Below the pieces are notes generated by a model. The model was not told where the DNA came from. It made no database searches and was given only the letters and a program-made list of their open reading frames with translations. This document shows positions 28,513 to 37,419 of a stretch of 64,000 nucleotides of DNA, piece after piece (the stretch's first letter is position 1; every line of letters starts with the position of its first letter). A program made the translations under genes and the position numbers. Source of the DNA: Vibrio sp. RE86 (GTDB lineage Bacteria; Pseudomonadota; Gammaproteobacteria; Enterobacterales; Vibrionaceae); assembly GCF_013114545.1 (NCBI RefSeq), contig NZ_VTXI01000015.1:48245-112244 (forward strand). The letters are read 5' to 3'.

Positions 28513-29634
28513 CTACTGTGCGAGCGACTCTTCTAATGCTCGCAAGCATAAAGCGACATTTTCTGCTCGCGCACCATACCCCATCAAGCCGATACGCCAT
28601 GCTTTGCCAGCCAAAGCACCCAAACCAGCGCCAATCTCAAGGTTATAGGTGTTGAGTAGATGCGTGCGTACTTTCGCATCATCGATACCTTCAGGAATAT
28701 AAATTGCGTTAAGCTGAGGAAGACGTAAGCCTTCTTCTACGACAAACTCGAAACCGAGCTTTTCAAGCCCTTGCTTTAGTTTTTCATGCATATCACGATG
28801 ACGTTGCCAGGCGTTCTCTAGACCCTCATTTTTCAAAATTAGCAGCGATTCATGCAGCGCGTATAGACTGTTTACTGGAGCAGTGTGGTGGTAACTACGC
28901 TTACCTTCACCACTCCAATAACCAAGCACTAAACTTTGGTCTAAAAACCAACTTTGGACAGGAGTGGTACGTGACTGGATTTTTTCAATGGCGACGGGTG
29001 AAAGTGTGACAGGCGATAAACCCGGTACACACGAAAGGCACTTTTGGCTGCCGGAGTAAACGGCATCCAGCTGCCATTCATCGACTTTAAGAGGCACGCC
29101 ACCTAACGACGTTACGGCATCAACAATGGTCAAGACACTATGTTGCTTCGCCAGTTTACCGAGCGCTTGCGCATCACTGCATGCGCCCGTTGAAGTTTCA
29201 GCATGAACAAACGCTAGGATCTTCGCGTCAGGATGTGCGATTAACGCTTGCTCGACTTTATCGACCGAGACAGGTGTTCCCCACTCGTCATCGACGATGA
29301 TGGCCTCCCCACCGGCACGAATAACGTTTTCACGCATACGATCGCCGAACACCCCATTGCGACAAACAATGACTTTATCGCCTTGCTCAATCAGGTTAAC
29401 AAAACAAGTTTCCATACCCGCGCTACCAGGTGCAGATACGGCGATCGTAAACTCATTCTCGGTTTGAAACGCATACTTCAATAGCGATTTAAGCTCATCC
29501 ATCATACCGACAAACAATGGGTCTAAATGTCCAACCGTTGGTCGACTCAAAGCCTGTAATACTTGAGGTGAAATATCTGAAGGCCCCGGTCCCATCAGGA
29601 TACGGTGCGGGGGGATAAAACTTTGAATCGTCAT
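28513..29634 (-). CDS. Class V aminotransferase, alanine-glyoxylate/serine-pyruvate type
   Basis: A 373-residue PLP enzyme of the AGXT group. It has the MGPGPSDISPQVLQA entry, PTVGHLDPLF, the cofactor-contact region SAPGSAGMETC, the Asp of VDAVTSLGG and the Schiff-base Lys at 198 in SGSQKCLS. It could be an alanine-glyoxylate aminotransferase, serine-glyoxylate aminotransferase or the ureidoglycine-glyoxylate enzyme PucG; the sequence alone does not settle this, and no purine or glyoxylate genes adjoin. AAGGAG lies 6 bases before the ATG. Convergent with pglL; position matches V. cholerae VC0392. Confidence 0.88.
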   Translation of the reverse strand: MTIQSFIPPHRILMGPGPSDISPQVLQALSRPTVGHLDPLFVGMMDELKSLLKYAFQTENEFTIAVSAPGSAGMETCFVNLIEQGDKVIVCRNGVFGDRMRENVIRAGGEAIIVDDEWGTPVSVDKVEQALIAHPDAKILAFVHAETSTGACSDAQALGKLAKQHSVLTIVDAVTSLGGVPLKVDEWQLDAVYSGSQKCLSCVPGLSPVTLSPVAIEKIQSRTTPVQSWFLDQSLVLGYWSGEGKRSYHHTAPVNSLYALHESLLILKNEGLENAWQRHRDMHEKLKQGLEKLGFEFVVEEGLRLPQLNAIYIPEGIDDAKVRTHLLNTYNLEIGAGLGALAGKAWRIGLMGYGARAENVALCLRALEESLAQ

Positions 29635-29863
29635 TGGCAGCTCCTTGATCTTCTATTTATCGTTATTGCTCTTGTTTCTACTCCACATTAATTCAAATTT
29701 AGAGCCGCAGCAATTAGGCCAAAGTATCGAGGTCAAACCAGTGTCACAAGTTTGTTAATTTATAAATGACATAAAGTTACAAATTATCGTTGACATAGTT
29801 CACATAAAAACGTTCAATGCTGATTGTGTGGTGAATATTTATCCCATACAGCAAATTATTTTG

Positions 29864-30031
29864 CAGAAGAGGAGCACTGCCCAGGTAGATATGTTGTGGA
29901 GCCGCAATTCCGATACAACCTATTGAGGGGGAGTAGTGCCGAGGTAGATAAAAGTTGCAGGCTTGCATCTATCGGTTGCTAGGGTTGAATCCCTACGACT
30001 GTCATCAGCTCAGACTGATGATGAGCTTCTG
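29864..30031 (+). promoter_or_regulatory. Lysine riboswitch (L box) upstream of lysC
   Basis: The 168-base region has the lysine aptamer layout. P1 is closed by CAGAAG and CTTCTG, then come GAGGAGCACTGCCCAGGTAG, GGAGCCG, the core GAGGGGGAGTAGTGCCGAGG and GGTTGAATCCCTACGACTG. The last arm is GTCATCAG...CTGATGATGAGC. It aligns block by block with the E. coli lysC leader as I remember it. About 118 bases separate it from the lysC GTG start. That stretch includes a TTGGTA/TACCAA hairpin followed by a T-rich run at 30101-30127, a possible expression platform. Lysine binding should lower LysC synthesis. Confidence 0.93.
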
Positions 30032-30100
30032 AGGTATACATTTCAAAAAGAACACCTCTCTTTCGCTCAACTCTCTTCATCAAAGCAAAAACATTGGATG

Positions 30101-30127
30101 TTGGTATAGCTACCAAAATTTTATTTT
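30101..30127 (+). promoter_or_regulatory. Possible expression-platform hairpin of the lysC leader
   Basis: A 6-bp inverted repeat (TTGGTA / TACCAA, 4-base loop) followed by AATTTTATTTT lies between the lysine aptamer and the lysC start. It looks like a weak intrinsic terminator. E. coli lysC is controlled mainly at translation and RNase E cleavage, so its use here is open. Confidence 0.4.
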
Positions 30128-30149
30128 AGGAAGTCGTGGGAGATACGCT

Positions 30150-31502
30150 GTGAGCAGTTTTAATGTAGCTAAATTTGGTGGAACTAGTGTTGCTAACTTT
30201 GAAGCAATGAGCCGCTGTGCTGCAATTATTGAAAATAATCCAAACACTAAGCTTGTCGTCAGTAGCGCATGCTCAGGTGTTACCAATCTTTTGGTCGAGC
30301 TAGCCAATGGTGTCCAAGATCAAACGCGCCGTAGTGAGGTGTTAACCAAACTCGCTGAAATTCACCAAGCTGTTTTAAATCAACTTGAAGACGCTTCTCA
30401 AGCGGCAAGTGACGTGTCAGCAATTCTAGATACAGTGACGAGCCTTGCCGAAGCCGCATCGATTCAATCAAGCCACAAGCTTACTGACCACCTAGTCGCG
30501 TGCGGTGAATTGATGTCAACTCACCTACTAACCCAGCTAATGAAAGAGCGCGGTATCAATGCAGTTCGCTTTGATATTCGTGATGTTCTGCGTACTGACA
30601 GTAATTTTGGCAAAGCTGAACCTGAGTTGGAACGTATCAGCCAGCTAGCACAAGAATCTCTTATTCCACTTTGCCAAGATTTCGTGGTTGTGACTCAAGG
30701 CTTTATTGGTTCCGATGAAGAAGGCAATACCACGACACTGGGTCGCGGTGGCAGTGATTACAGTGCTGCACTTATTGCAGAGGCCGTGGAAGCTTCTGGT
30801 CTAGAAATTTGGACAGACGTTCCGGGCATCTACACGACAGATCCACGTATCGCGCCAAAAGCGTCACCTATTGCTGAAATCAGCTTTAGTGAAGCATCTG
30901 AAATGGCAAACTTTGGTGCAAAGATCCTCCACCCATCAACCTTAGTGCCTGCACTGCGTCATGATATTCCAGTCTTTGTTGGGTCATCAAAAGAGCCAGA
31001 AAAAGGCGGCACTTGGATTCGTCATCAAGTAGAAAGCTCGCCACTATTTCGCGCGTTGGCTCTACGCTGCAACCAAACCATGGTCACACTACGCAGTGCG
31101 AAAATGTTCCACGCTTACGGCTTTTTAGCCAAGGTGTTTGAAATCCTTGCTAAACATAAAATCTCTGTCGATTTGATTACCACATCAGAGATCAGTGTGT
31201 CGTTAACCCTCGACCAAACAGACACATCGGGCGGCGCACCACAACTGCCAGAAGCGGCTCGATTAGAGCTTGAAGAGCTGTGTACGGTTGAAGTTGAACA
31301 CAACCTTTGTTTAGTTGCCCTAATCGGTAACAACATGAGTGAGAGCAAAGGCTATGCTAAACAAGTCTTTGGCACACTAGAAGACTTCAACTTGCGTATG
31401 ATCTGCTATGGAGCAAGCCCACACAACTTGTGTTTCCTTGTTCACGAATCGGTGTCCAAGCAAGCGATTCAAAAGCTGCACACCGAACTTTTCGAAGGCT
31501 AA
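30150..31502 (+). CDS. lysC: Lysine-sensitive aspartokinase III LysC
   Basis: LysC phosphorylates aspartate, the first step toward lysine, diaminopimelate, threonine and methionine. The 450-residue monofunctional enzyme has the KFGGTSV motif at 8-14, the kinase-core GRGGSDYSAALIAEA and ACT domains in the last 150 residues (LVALIGNNMSESKGYAKQVF). The start is GTG with a GTGGGAG site. The lysine riboswitch upstream and length of the E. coli LysC class support the lysine-sensitive isozyme. Single gene ended by a strong hairpin. Confidence 0.97.
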   Translation: MSSFNVAKFGGTSVANFEAMSRCAAIIENNPNTKLVVSSACSGVTNLLVELANGVQDQTRRSEVLTKLAEIHQAVLNQLEDASQAASDVSAILDTVTSLAEAASIQSSHKLTDHLVACGELMSTHLLTQLMKERGINAVRFDIRDVLRTDSNFGKAEPELERISQLAQESLIPLCQDFVVVTQGFIGSDEEGNTTTLGRGGSDYSAALIAEAVEASGLEIWTDVPGIYTTDPRIAPKASPIAEISFSEASEMANFGAKILHPSTLVPALRHDIPVFVGSSKEPEKGGTWIRHQVESSPLFRALALRCNQTMVTLRSAKMFHAYGFLAKVFEILAKHKISVDLITTSEISVSLTLDQTDTSGGAPQLPEAARLELEELCTVEVEHNLCLVALIGNNMSESKGYAKQVFGTLEDFNLRMICYGASPHNLCFLVHESVSKQAIQKLHTELFEG

Positions 31503-31509
31503 AAACAAG

Positions 31510-31544
31510 AAAGGTTGATGCAAAAACATCAACCTTTTCTTTTT
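31510..31544. terminator. Terminator between lysC and pmbA
   Basis: An 11-bp perfect stem (AAAGGTTGATG / CATCAACCTTT) with a 6-base loop, with T-rich tails on the plus strand and A/T-rich flanks on the other, sits between convergent lysC and pmbA. Confidence 0.88.
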
Positions 31545-31566
31545 GTCACTCCCGAAATGGAGTGAC
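31545..31566. repeat. Short perfect inverted repeat
   Basis: GTCACTCC / GGAGTGAC, 8 bp perfect around CGAAAT, directly follows the lysC terminator in the convergent lysC-pmbA gap. It could form a hairpin on either strand. Its GTCA...TGAC ends recall the larger repeat at 33651-33753, but the match is too short to call it a copy. Confidence 0.4.
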
Positions 31567-31589
31567 CGATATTGAATACAAGAAAGCGA

Positions 31590-32933
31590 CTACTCGCCCG
31601 CGACCTTCATCGACTCAAGTAAGATTGAACCAGTCTGAATTTGAGAGCGTGTCTCGACATCACTGCCAACCGCAACAATCTGGTTGAACATCTCTTTCAA
31701 GTTGCCTGCAATGGTAATTTCAGACACAGGGTATTGGATTTCACCATTTTCAACCCAGAAGCCCGCTGCGCCGCGTGAATAGTCACCCGTCACGATATTA
31801 ACGCCCTGACCCATGGTCTCCGTGACAAGCAGACCTGTGCCTAGCTCTTTCAGCATCTGCTCAAAGTTTTGTCCCGTCGAGTTCACAAACCAGTTGTGGA
31901 TACCACCAGCGTGTCCAGTTGGCGTCATATTCATCTTACGTGCGGCATAACTAGTCAATAAATAAGTGGCGAGTTTACCATCGGTAATAATTTCGCGATC
32001 TTGTGTGAAAACACCTTCACTATCAAATGGGCTCGACGCGAGTCCACGCTGCACATGCGGGCGCTCTGACACATTAAACCATTCAGGAAGAACCTGTTTA
32101 CCTAGATGATCCAATAAGAATGACGACTTACGGTATAAGTTACCGCCACTGATGGCCATCACTAAGTGGCCAAGAAGCCCTGTTGCTACATCTGCAGCAA
32201 ACATCACTGGGTACTGACCCGTTGTTAGTTTTTGCGCATCTAAACGACTGATGGTCTTTTCTGCCGCTTGTTGGCCGACACTTTCTGGAGTCCAAAGCTC
32301 ATCTTTATGGCGTGCAACGGTGTAGCTGTAGTCACGCTCCATCTCACCGTTATTACCTTGACCGATCACACAGCAACTAGTGCTGTGACGACTTGATGCA
32401 TAGCTAGCCAGAAGACCATGACTGTTACCATACACTTTTAGGCCATAGTGGCTGTCGTAACTCGCGCCATCGCTTTGCTTGATCTTATCACTGTAAGAGA
32501 GCGCTTGTTGCTCTGCAGCAATCGCGATTTGAGCGGCGTAATCAGGATCTGGCGTATCAGGGTGGAAGAGATCAAGGTCTGGAATGTCTTGTACCATCAG
32601 CTCTTTCGGAGCAGGACCTGCAAAAGGATCTTCTGAAGTGTATTGAGCGATATCGAGCGCAGCAAGTACCGTCTGTTGAATCGCTTTTTCGCTCAAGTCT
32701 GAGGTTGAAGCACTGCCTTTGCGCTGATTGCGATAGACTGTGATACCTAAAGCACCGTCACTGTTAAACTCAACATTTTCAACTTCGCACATACGAGTGG
32801 AGACACTCAAGCCTGTACTCTTGCTGATGGCAACTTCAGCCGCATCGGATTTCTCGGCGGCCATCTCTAGCGCCTTCGCAACTGCCGCTTCTAACTCAAC
32901 GCGCTGTTGAGCAACTTGCTGTTTTACGTCCAT
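31590..32933 (-). CDS. pmbA: PmbA/TldE metalloprotease subunit
   Basis: PmbA (TldE) partners with TldD; together they process small peptides such as microcins and the CcdA antitoxin. The 447-residue product has the U62 family pattern: [17 protein letters not shown] early, [25 protein letters not shown] in the middle and [16 protein letters not shown] near the end. TldE lacks the HExxH zinc site found in TldD, as here. I chose the ATG at [10 protein letters not shown] rather than an upstream in-frame TTG. Divergent from darP, the same pairing as in E. coli. Confidence 0.93.
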   Translation of the reverse strand: MDVKQQVAQQRVELEAAVAKALEMAAEKSDAAEVAISKSTGLSVSTRMCEVENVEFNSDGALGITVYRNQRKGSASTSDLSEKAIQQTVLAALDIAQYTSEDPFAGPAPKELMVQDIPDLDLFHPDTPDPDYAAQIAIAAEQQALSYSDKIKQSDGASYDSHYGLKVYGNSHGLLASYASSRHSTSCCVIGQGNNGEMERDYSYTVARHKDELWTPESVGQQAAEKTISRLDAQKLTTGQYPVMFAADVATGLLGHLVMAISGGNLYRKSSFLLDHLGKQVLPEWFNVSERPHVQRGLASSPFDSEGVFTQDREIITDGKLATYLLTSYAARKMNMTPTGHAGGIHNWFVNSTGQNFEQMLKELGTGLLVTETMGQGVNIVTGDYSRGAAGFWVENGEIQYPVSEITIAGNLKEMFNQIVAVGSDVETRSQIQTGSILLESMKVAGE

Positions 32934-33043
32934 ATCTACTTCAATTTTTAAGATCAATTGCCTTTAGAATAACAAGAATTTCGCTTTCTCCCCACGATTC
33001 TTGTTAAAATAGAGAAATAGATTGTTCAAATGAAGGCAGAGAG

Positions 33044-33571
33044 ATGGCACGTAAGAATCAAAAGGCGCCATGGGAAGAGGAAGAAGAGATCATTTGGGTT
33101 AGTAAAACCGAATTGAAACGTGACATGGAAGAGTTACAGAAGTTAGGTGAAGAGCTCGCATCGCTGAAGCCTTCTGTGCTTGAAAAGTTTCCACTGAGCG
33201 AAGACTTAGCGGAAGCGATCAAAGACGCTCAGCGCTTCAAAAACGAAGCTCGTCGTCGTCAGCTTCAGTACATTGGTAAGTTGATGCGTTTTGAAGAGAC
33301 TGAACCACTGCAAGCTGCACTGGACAAAGTACGTAACAAGCACTCACAAGCAACGGCTGAACTGCACAAGCTTGAGCAATTGCGTGACCGTGTTGTAGAA
33401 GAAGGTGATAGTGCGATTGGCGATGTGATGGACCTTTATCCTGCAGCTGATCGTCAACGTCTGCGCCAACTTGCGCGTCAGGCCGCTAAAGAGAAGAAAG
33501 CCGGTAAGCCAGCGAAAGCGTACCGTGAAATCTTCCAAGTGCTTAAAGCATTGCACGAAGATGAAGCTTAA
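33044..33571 (+). CDS. darP: DarP (YjgA), ribosome biogenesis factor
   Basis: A 175-residue, highly charged helical protein of the DUF615/YjgA family, now named DarP, which associates with late 50S precursors and aids peptidyl-transferase-centre maturation. It begins [23 protein letters not shown] and has the [15 protein letters not shown] helix, [13 protein letters not shown] and the C-terminal [13 protein letters not shown]. coli yjgA likewise lies next to pmbA. A clear terminator follows. Confidence 0.93.
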   Translation: MARKNQKAPWEEEEEIIWVSKTELKRDMEELQKLGEELASLKPSVLEKFPLSEDLAEAIKDAQRFKNEARRRQLQYIGKLMRFEETEPLQAALDKVRNKHSQATAELHKLEQLRDRVVEEGDSAIGDVMDLYPAADRQRLRQLARQAAKEKKAGKPAKAYREIFQVLKALHEDEA

Positions 33572-33599
33572 TCTTGTAAGCATTTTAGTTTGAAATAGT

Positions 33600-33636
33600 A
33601 AGAGGGCTGACGCCAAACGTTAGCCCTCTTTATTTT
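33600..33636 (+). terminator. Rho-independent terminator of darP
   Basis: A 13-bp stem (AAGAGGGCTGACG / CGTTAGCCCTCTT, one G-U pair) with a CCAAA loop and T-rich tail lies 28 bases after darP. Confidence 0.93.
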
Positions 33637-33650
33637 CAATCAATTCTAGC

Positions 33651-33753
33651 GTCATCCTCAAGAGCGAAGAATAAGTGAGTTGGGGATCTATTCTAGCAAG
33701 TCGATTTCTTGATGAGGTTCCCTACTCCTTCCTTCGTCAGTCTAGGGAATGAC
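33651..33753. repeat. About 100-bp imperfect palindrome, likely dispersed Vibrio repeat
   Basis: Begins GTCATCCTCAAGAGCGAAG and ends CAGTCTAGGGAATGAC. The two halves are imperfect inverted repeats of each other (GTCAT[C/T]C.C.AGA..GA.GAA.., with GAGT.GGG further in). A second, shorter sequence at 53748-53787 repeats its right half. Both copies lie between convergent genes. No coding potential is seen. I recall similar elements between genes in other vibrios, but cannot search. Confidence 0.6.
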
Positions 33754-33781
33754 TAAACTCATAGCGCGTCCTTTACGCTGG

Positions 33782-34486
33782 TCATTCACCCGCTCTGACG
33801 AATTCACTCAACGTAGGGTTCGAGTGAGCAGAAGAGAGCTGATTAATACCACCTGCCACTTCGACATGACCATTAGCGACAAAAATAAAATCCGAACTGA
33901 TCGCTTTGGCATCATTAATGTGGTGCGTCACCATCAGCACCGTAATATTGCGCTCTTTAGCTAACTTATAAACCAAAGTTAGCATCTCTTCTCGCAAGAT
34001 CGGATCAAGCGCTGAAAATGGCTCATCCAACAACCACATTGCATGAGGCTGAACGAAACAGCGCGCCAAAGCCACGCGTTGACGCTGACCTCCAGAAAGC
34101 TGCTCAGGTAAACGATCCAAATACTCCGCAACACCGACTTGTTTAGCGGCCAATTCAACTTGCTGCTGTTGTTCATGTGTCAACTTTAAGCCTGGGTGTA
34201 ACCCTAAACCAATATTTTGTCTGACCGTAAGGTGTGCAAACAGATTATGCTCTTGAAATAGCATGGCGAACGGACGTTGGTGAGGTTCTTTGCCGACAAT
34301 GTTATTGCCATTCACTTCAATGCGCCCTTTTTCTGGCTCAATGAACCCCGCAACCAAAGCCAGTAGAGTCGACTTACCCGCTCCACTTGGTCCCATTAGC
34401 GCCACAATTGCCCCCTGCTCGACCTTAACATCAAAATGAAACAGTTCGTTATGGTAGTAATAATCAACGTTATGTAGAGCTAGCAT
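33782..34486 (-). CDS. thiQ: ThiQ, thiamine ABC transporter ATP-binding protein
   Basis: The ATPase of the ThiBPQ importer for thiamine and its phosphates. The 234-residue protein has Walker A GPSGAGKST at 32-40, a Q-loop in MLFQEHNLFAHLTV, signature LSGGQRQRVALAR, Walker B MWLLDEPFSALD and the H-loop VTHHINDA. It overlaps thiP by 17 bases, last gene of thiBPQ under a TPP riboswitch. Confidence 0.96.
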   Translation of the reverse strand: MLALHNVDYYYHNELFHFDVKVEQGAIVALMGPSGAGKSTLLALVAGFIEPEKGRIEVNGNNIVGKEPHQRPFAMLFQEHNLFAHLTVRQNIGLGLHPGLKLTHEQQQQVELAAKQVGVAEYLDRLPEQLSGGQRQRVALARCFVQPHAMWLLDEPFSALDPILREEMLTLVYKLAKERNITVLMVTHHINDAKAISSDFIFVANGHVEVAGGINQLSSAHSNPTLSEFVRAGE

Positions 34487-36074
34487 GACTCACCTTAGTG
34501 TTTACTTTAAATAGGGTCTCAATCAGCGTGAAACAGCCGACACTGAGCAGCAACAAAGTCACTGATACCACTGCGGCGGCTTCCATTTGATAACTGCCTA
34601 ACAACTGAAATAGATACAACGGCAACGTTCTAAATTCTTGACTACCAAAGAGCGCAACGGCACTAAGATCGCCAATGGAAAACATAAAACTGATCGCAAA
34701 CGCATGAGCCAGTGGCTTCTTGAGCGCTTTCCATTCAACCACTCTAAAGCGTTGCCACCCTCTCATGCCAAGGCTGGCACACACGTATTGATATTGCTGC
34801 TCAATATGCAGCATAGGTTGAGATAGCGTCTTAATCACGTACGGAAGCCCCATTAAGGCATTCACCGCCACAACCACGACAAACGCCAGACTGAACACAT
34901 CCGTGAAAGAGCGCAGTAACAAGAACAGGCCTGTCGATATCACTAGCCCAGGCGTCACCAAGATAATCGTACCGATCAACTCAATGTGGTCTGCACGTTT
35001 TGAGTGTCGGTTCAAACGTAAGCGACGGCTGGTCAGCAAGATGGCAATGCCTGCAATTAAGGCAATCAAACTCGCGAGCGTAGCGACTTTTATCGATGCC
35101 CAAAACGCTAACCAAAAACGGCTATCGGACAGCACCTCGAAAACTTGGCTGTTCAAGCCGCTCAAAATCACCATCAGCAAAGGCGGGAGTACCAACAGCA
35201 TCGCGCCAATAATCCACGCCCAGTCCCAGCTTTTCGACCAGAGATTGTCGTTAGATAAATAGATCTGTCCTGACTGAGAACCCGCACTGACCGACATAGG
35301 TTTAGCTAAACGCTGAATCGTTAGCGCCATCACGCCACAGAGTGTCATTTGCCAGATTGCCAGTAATGCCCCTGCTTGAAGATCAAAATCAAACTTAATG
35401 GCTTGATAGATAGCCAGTTCAATCGTGGTTGATTTTGGCCCACCACCTAATGCCATTACGGTCGCGAAGCTGGTGAAACAGAGCATAAACACCAAACCAC
35501 TGACATGGGGTAATTGCTGCCTGAGCCTAGGCCATTCAATCCAACGAAATTTATCCCAGTGTCCCATACCCAAATGCGCACAAAGCTTATGTTGTTCGGC
35601 AGGAATAGAGTCTAATGCTTGCAGTAGCAATCGCGTCGCATAAGGCAGATTGAAAAAGACATGAGCAAGCAAAATGCCATTTAAGCCATAGATTGAGAAC
35701 GGTAGTTTACTGTCTAGCGCCTTGAACAATTGGGCCACTAAACCACTGTTTCCGTAAATGGCCAGTAAGCCAAATACGCCAACCAACACTGGCAGTACTA
35801 AGGTGGTGGCAAACAACTTTAGTAGCAGAGACTTACCGATAAAATTCCGGCGTGACAACGCATGTGCGACAGGTACAGCTAAACCCACACTCAATAAAGT
35901 AGAGAGAAAGGATTGGTAGAAACTGAACTTAGTGACGTGACGATAGTAGGGGTCATGCCAGACTTGGCTAATATCAAGACTAGGCGCATTCACTAAGAGT
36001 GCACCTAATGCTGAGATCACAAAGGTCGCGATCAATGCCGCGACCCAAAGACCTATAAGAGGTGTTTTACGCAA
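34470..36074 (-). CDS. thiP: ThiP, thiamine ABC transporter permease
   Basis: A 534-residue fused two-domain permease with about 12 membrane spans. It has EAA-type loops in each half (AEQHKLCAHLGMGHWDKFRWIEWP and QYQYVCASLGMRGWQRF are the paired coupling regions). It aligns along its length with E. coli ThiP as I recall it, including NGILLAHVFFNLPYATRLLLQA. The start appears to be TTG, with AAGG 8 bases upstream; no better ATG exists nearby. Follows thiB by 9 bases and overlaps thiQ. Confidence 0.95.
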   Translation of the reverse strand: MRKTPLIGLWVAALIATFVISALGALLVNAPSLDISQVWHDPYYRHVTKFSFYQSFLSTLLSVGLAVPVAHALSRRNFIGKSLLLKLFATTLVLPVLVGVFGLLAIYGNSGLVAQLFKALDSKLPFSIYGLNGILLAHVFFNLPYATRLLLQALDSIPAEQHKLCAHLGMGHWDKFRWIEWPRLRQQLPHVSGLVFMLCFTSFATVMALGGGPKSTTIELAIYQAIKFDFDLQAGALLAIWQMTLCGVMALTIQRLAKPMSVSAGSQSGQIYLSNDNLWSKSWDWAWIIGAMLLVLPPLLMVILSGLNSQVFEVLSDSRFWLAFWASIKVATLASLIALIAGIAILLTSRRLRLNRHSKRADHIELIGTIILVTPGLVISTGLFLLLRSFTDVFSLAFVVVVAVNALMGLPYVIKTLSQPMLHIEQQYQYVCASLGMRGWQRFRVVEWKALKKPLAHAFAISFMFSIGDLSAVALFGSQEFRTLPLYLFQLLGSYQMEAAAVVSVTLLLLSVGCFTLIETLFKVNTKVSHASST

Positions 36075-36083
36075 AAGAGAGCC

Positions 36084-37091
36084 TTAGAAGGTTAGAGCGC
36101 TTTGCCATTCACGGATCCAAGACTTGCGATTTTCTGCCACTTCATCAGCACTAAAGCTTAATGCTTGACTTGGTACTGTCAGAGTTTCAAACCCTTTCGG
36201 CAACTCTACATTTGTCACTGGGTACATCCAGTTGCCAGTCGGCATCGCAGATTGGAATTCATTGCTTAAAATAAAGCTCATAAATTCATCCGCTAGCTTC
36301 TCGTTGCTCGAACCCTTCACTTTCGCTGCCACTTCAACTTGTGTGTAGTGACCTTCAGCAAAATCAGCGGCAGCATACTTAGCATCACCTTCGGCAATCA
36401 AGTGATACGCTGGAGAGGTCGTGTAAGAGAGAACCAGATCCGATTCCCCTTCAAGGAACATTGAGTAAGCCTCAGACCAACCTTTAGTTACCGTAACGGT
36501 TTTCTTAGACAGCTGCTGCCATGCTTGCGTAGACTCATCGCCATAGACCGACTTCATCCATAACATTAAGCCTTGACCTGGTGTTGATGTGCGAGGGTCT
36601 TGGTAGATCACTTTCAGATCATCACGCGACTCAACCAGCTCTTTAAGGCTCTTTGGTGGGTTTGTCAGTGTCTCTGTATTGTAAACAAAGGCAAAGTAAC
36701 CAAAGTCGTAAGGAACGAATGTCTTATCATTCCAGCCACTTGGCAAAGTCACACTGCTGGTATCTACGTTATGCTCAGCCAGTAAGCCTGTTTTCTTAGC
36801 TTCTGCCATTAGGTTGTTATCTAAACCTAATACGATGTCCGCTTTGCTGTTGTCGCCTTCTAGACGTAAGCGGTTAAGGATCGAGACACCATCATCCAAT
36901 GCCACGAAGTTAACATCACAACCACACTGGGCTTCAAATGCTTTCTCTACTTTCGGGCCTGGGCCCCAGTCAGCAGCAAATGAATCGTAGGTGTAAACGG
37001 TTAGAGTGTTGTCTGCAGCCATGGCAGAAAAAGAGGTTAGAGTAGCAACTGCTAGAGTGCTGATTTTAAGTGTGCTTAGAGTGGATTTCAC
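36084..37091 (-). CDS. thiB: ThiB (TbpA), thiamine-binding periplasmic protein
   Basis: A 335-residue solute-binding protein. The signal peptide ends at SAMA, followed by ADNTLTVYTYDSFAADWGPGP, typical of ThiB. A CGC pair, YDFGYFAFVY and the PRTSTPGQGLMLW ligand-site motif follow. The start is GTG with a strong AAGGAGAG site, about 60 bases after the TPP riboswitch. First gene of thiBPQ; captures thiamine, TMP or TPP for ThiPQ. Confidence 0.96.
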   Translation of the reverse strand: MKSTLSTLKISTLAVATLTSFSAMAADNTLTVYTYDSFAADWGPGPKVEKAFEAQCGCDVNFVALDDGVSILNRLRLEGDNSKADIVLGLDNNLMAEAKKTGLLAEHNVDTSSVTLPSGWNDKTFVPYDFGYFAFVYNTETLTNPPKSLKELVESRDDLKVIYQDPRTSTPGQGLMLWMKSVYGDESTQAWQQLSKKTVTVTKGWSEAYSMFLEGESDLVLSYTTSPAYHLIAEGDAKYAAADFAEGHYTQVEVAAKVKGSSNEKLADEFMSFILSNEFQSAMPTGNWMYPVTNVELPKGFETLTVPSQALSFSADEVAENRKSWIREWQSALTF

Positions 37092-37152
37092 TGCTCGCTC
37101 TCTCCTTGTGTGAGCGGCACAGGCTTGAGGGACAGTTGATAGGCAAGTCCAA

Positions 37153-37273
37153 ACTCAATTCCTACGCCAGCATTATCTGGTTCAGGTACACGGGTCCCAA
37201 GTTTACCTACTAAGAAGCAACACTCGATCTCAGCCATCCCAATATAACTTGGGTCAATAGCTCCCCGATGAGT
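37153..37273 (-). promoter_or_regulatory. TPP riboswitch (THI element) upstream of thiB
   Basis: Read on the minus strand: P1 arms ACTCA / TGAGT, CATCGGGGAGC, the conserved GGATGGCTGAGAT, then ACCCGTGTACCTGAACCAG, GATAATGCTGGCGTAGGAA. These are the core THI-box blocks in order. Roughly 60 bases remain to the thiB GTG start with its AAGGAGAG site, so translational control by TPP is plausible. Confidence 0.95.
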
Positions 37274-37347
37274 AACGGCCAAATTGTAATAGTATTGATC
37301 GCCAATAGCCATCCCCTAAATAGTTGGAGTGGCAGCTAGGCGACAAT

Positions 37348-37396
37348 AAAATTCATCCCAATGAGCATAGAAGCTCTATGTGATTTGGGTGAATTT
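37348..37396. repeat. 49-bp palindromic element between thiB leader and ubiX
   Basis: An inverted repeat with arms AAATTCATCCCAATGAGCATAGA and, reading back, AAATTCACCCAAATCACATAGAG; most positions pair. It lies after the ubiX stop and upstream of the TPP riboswitch, both on the minus strand. It could help end ubiX transcription (TTTTATTG follows on that strand). It also resembles a palindrome I remember from many Vibrio intergenic regions. Confidence 0.6.
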
Positions 37397-37419
37397 GGGC
37401 AGTCAACAACGCTGCAGCT

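Noticed and set aside
29777..29968. 63-codon frame antisense to the lysC leader
   Set aside because: The region is explained by the lysine riboswitch; the frame is accidental.
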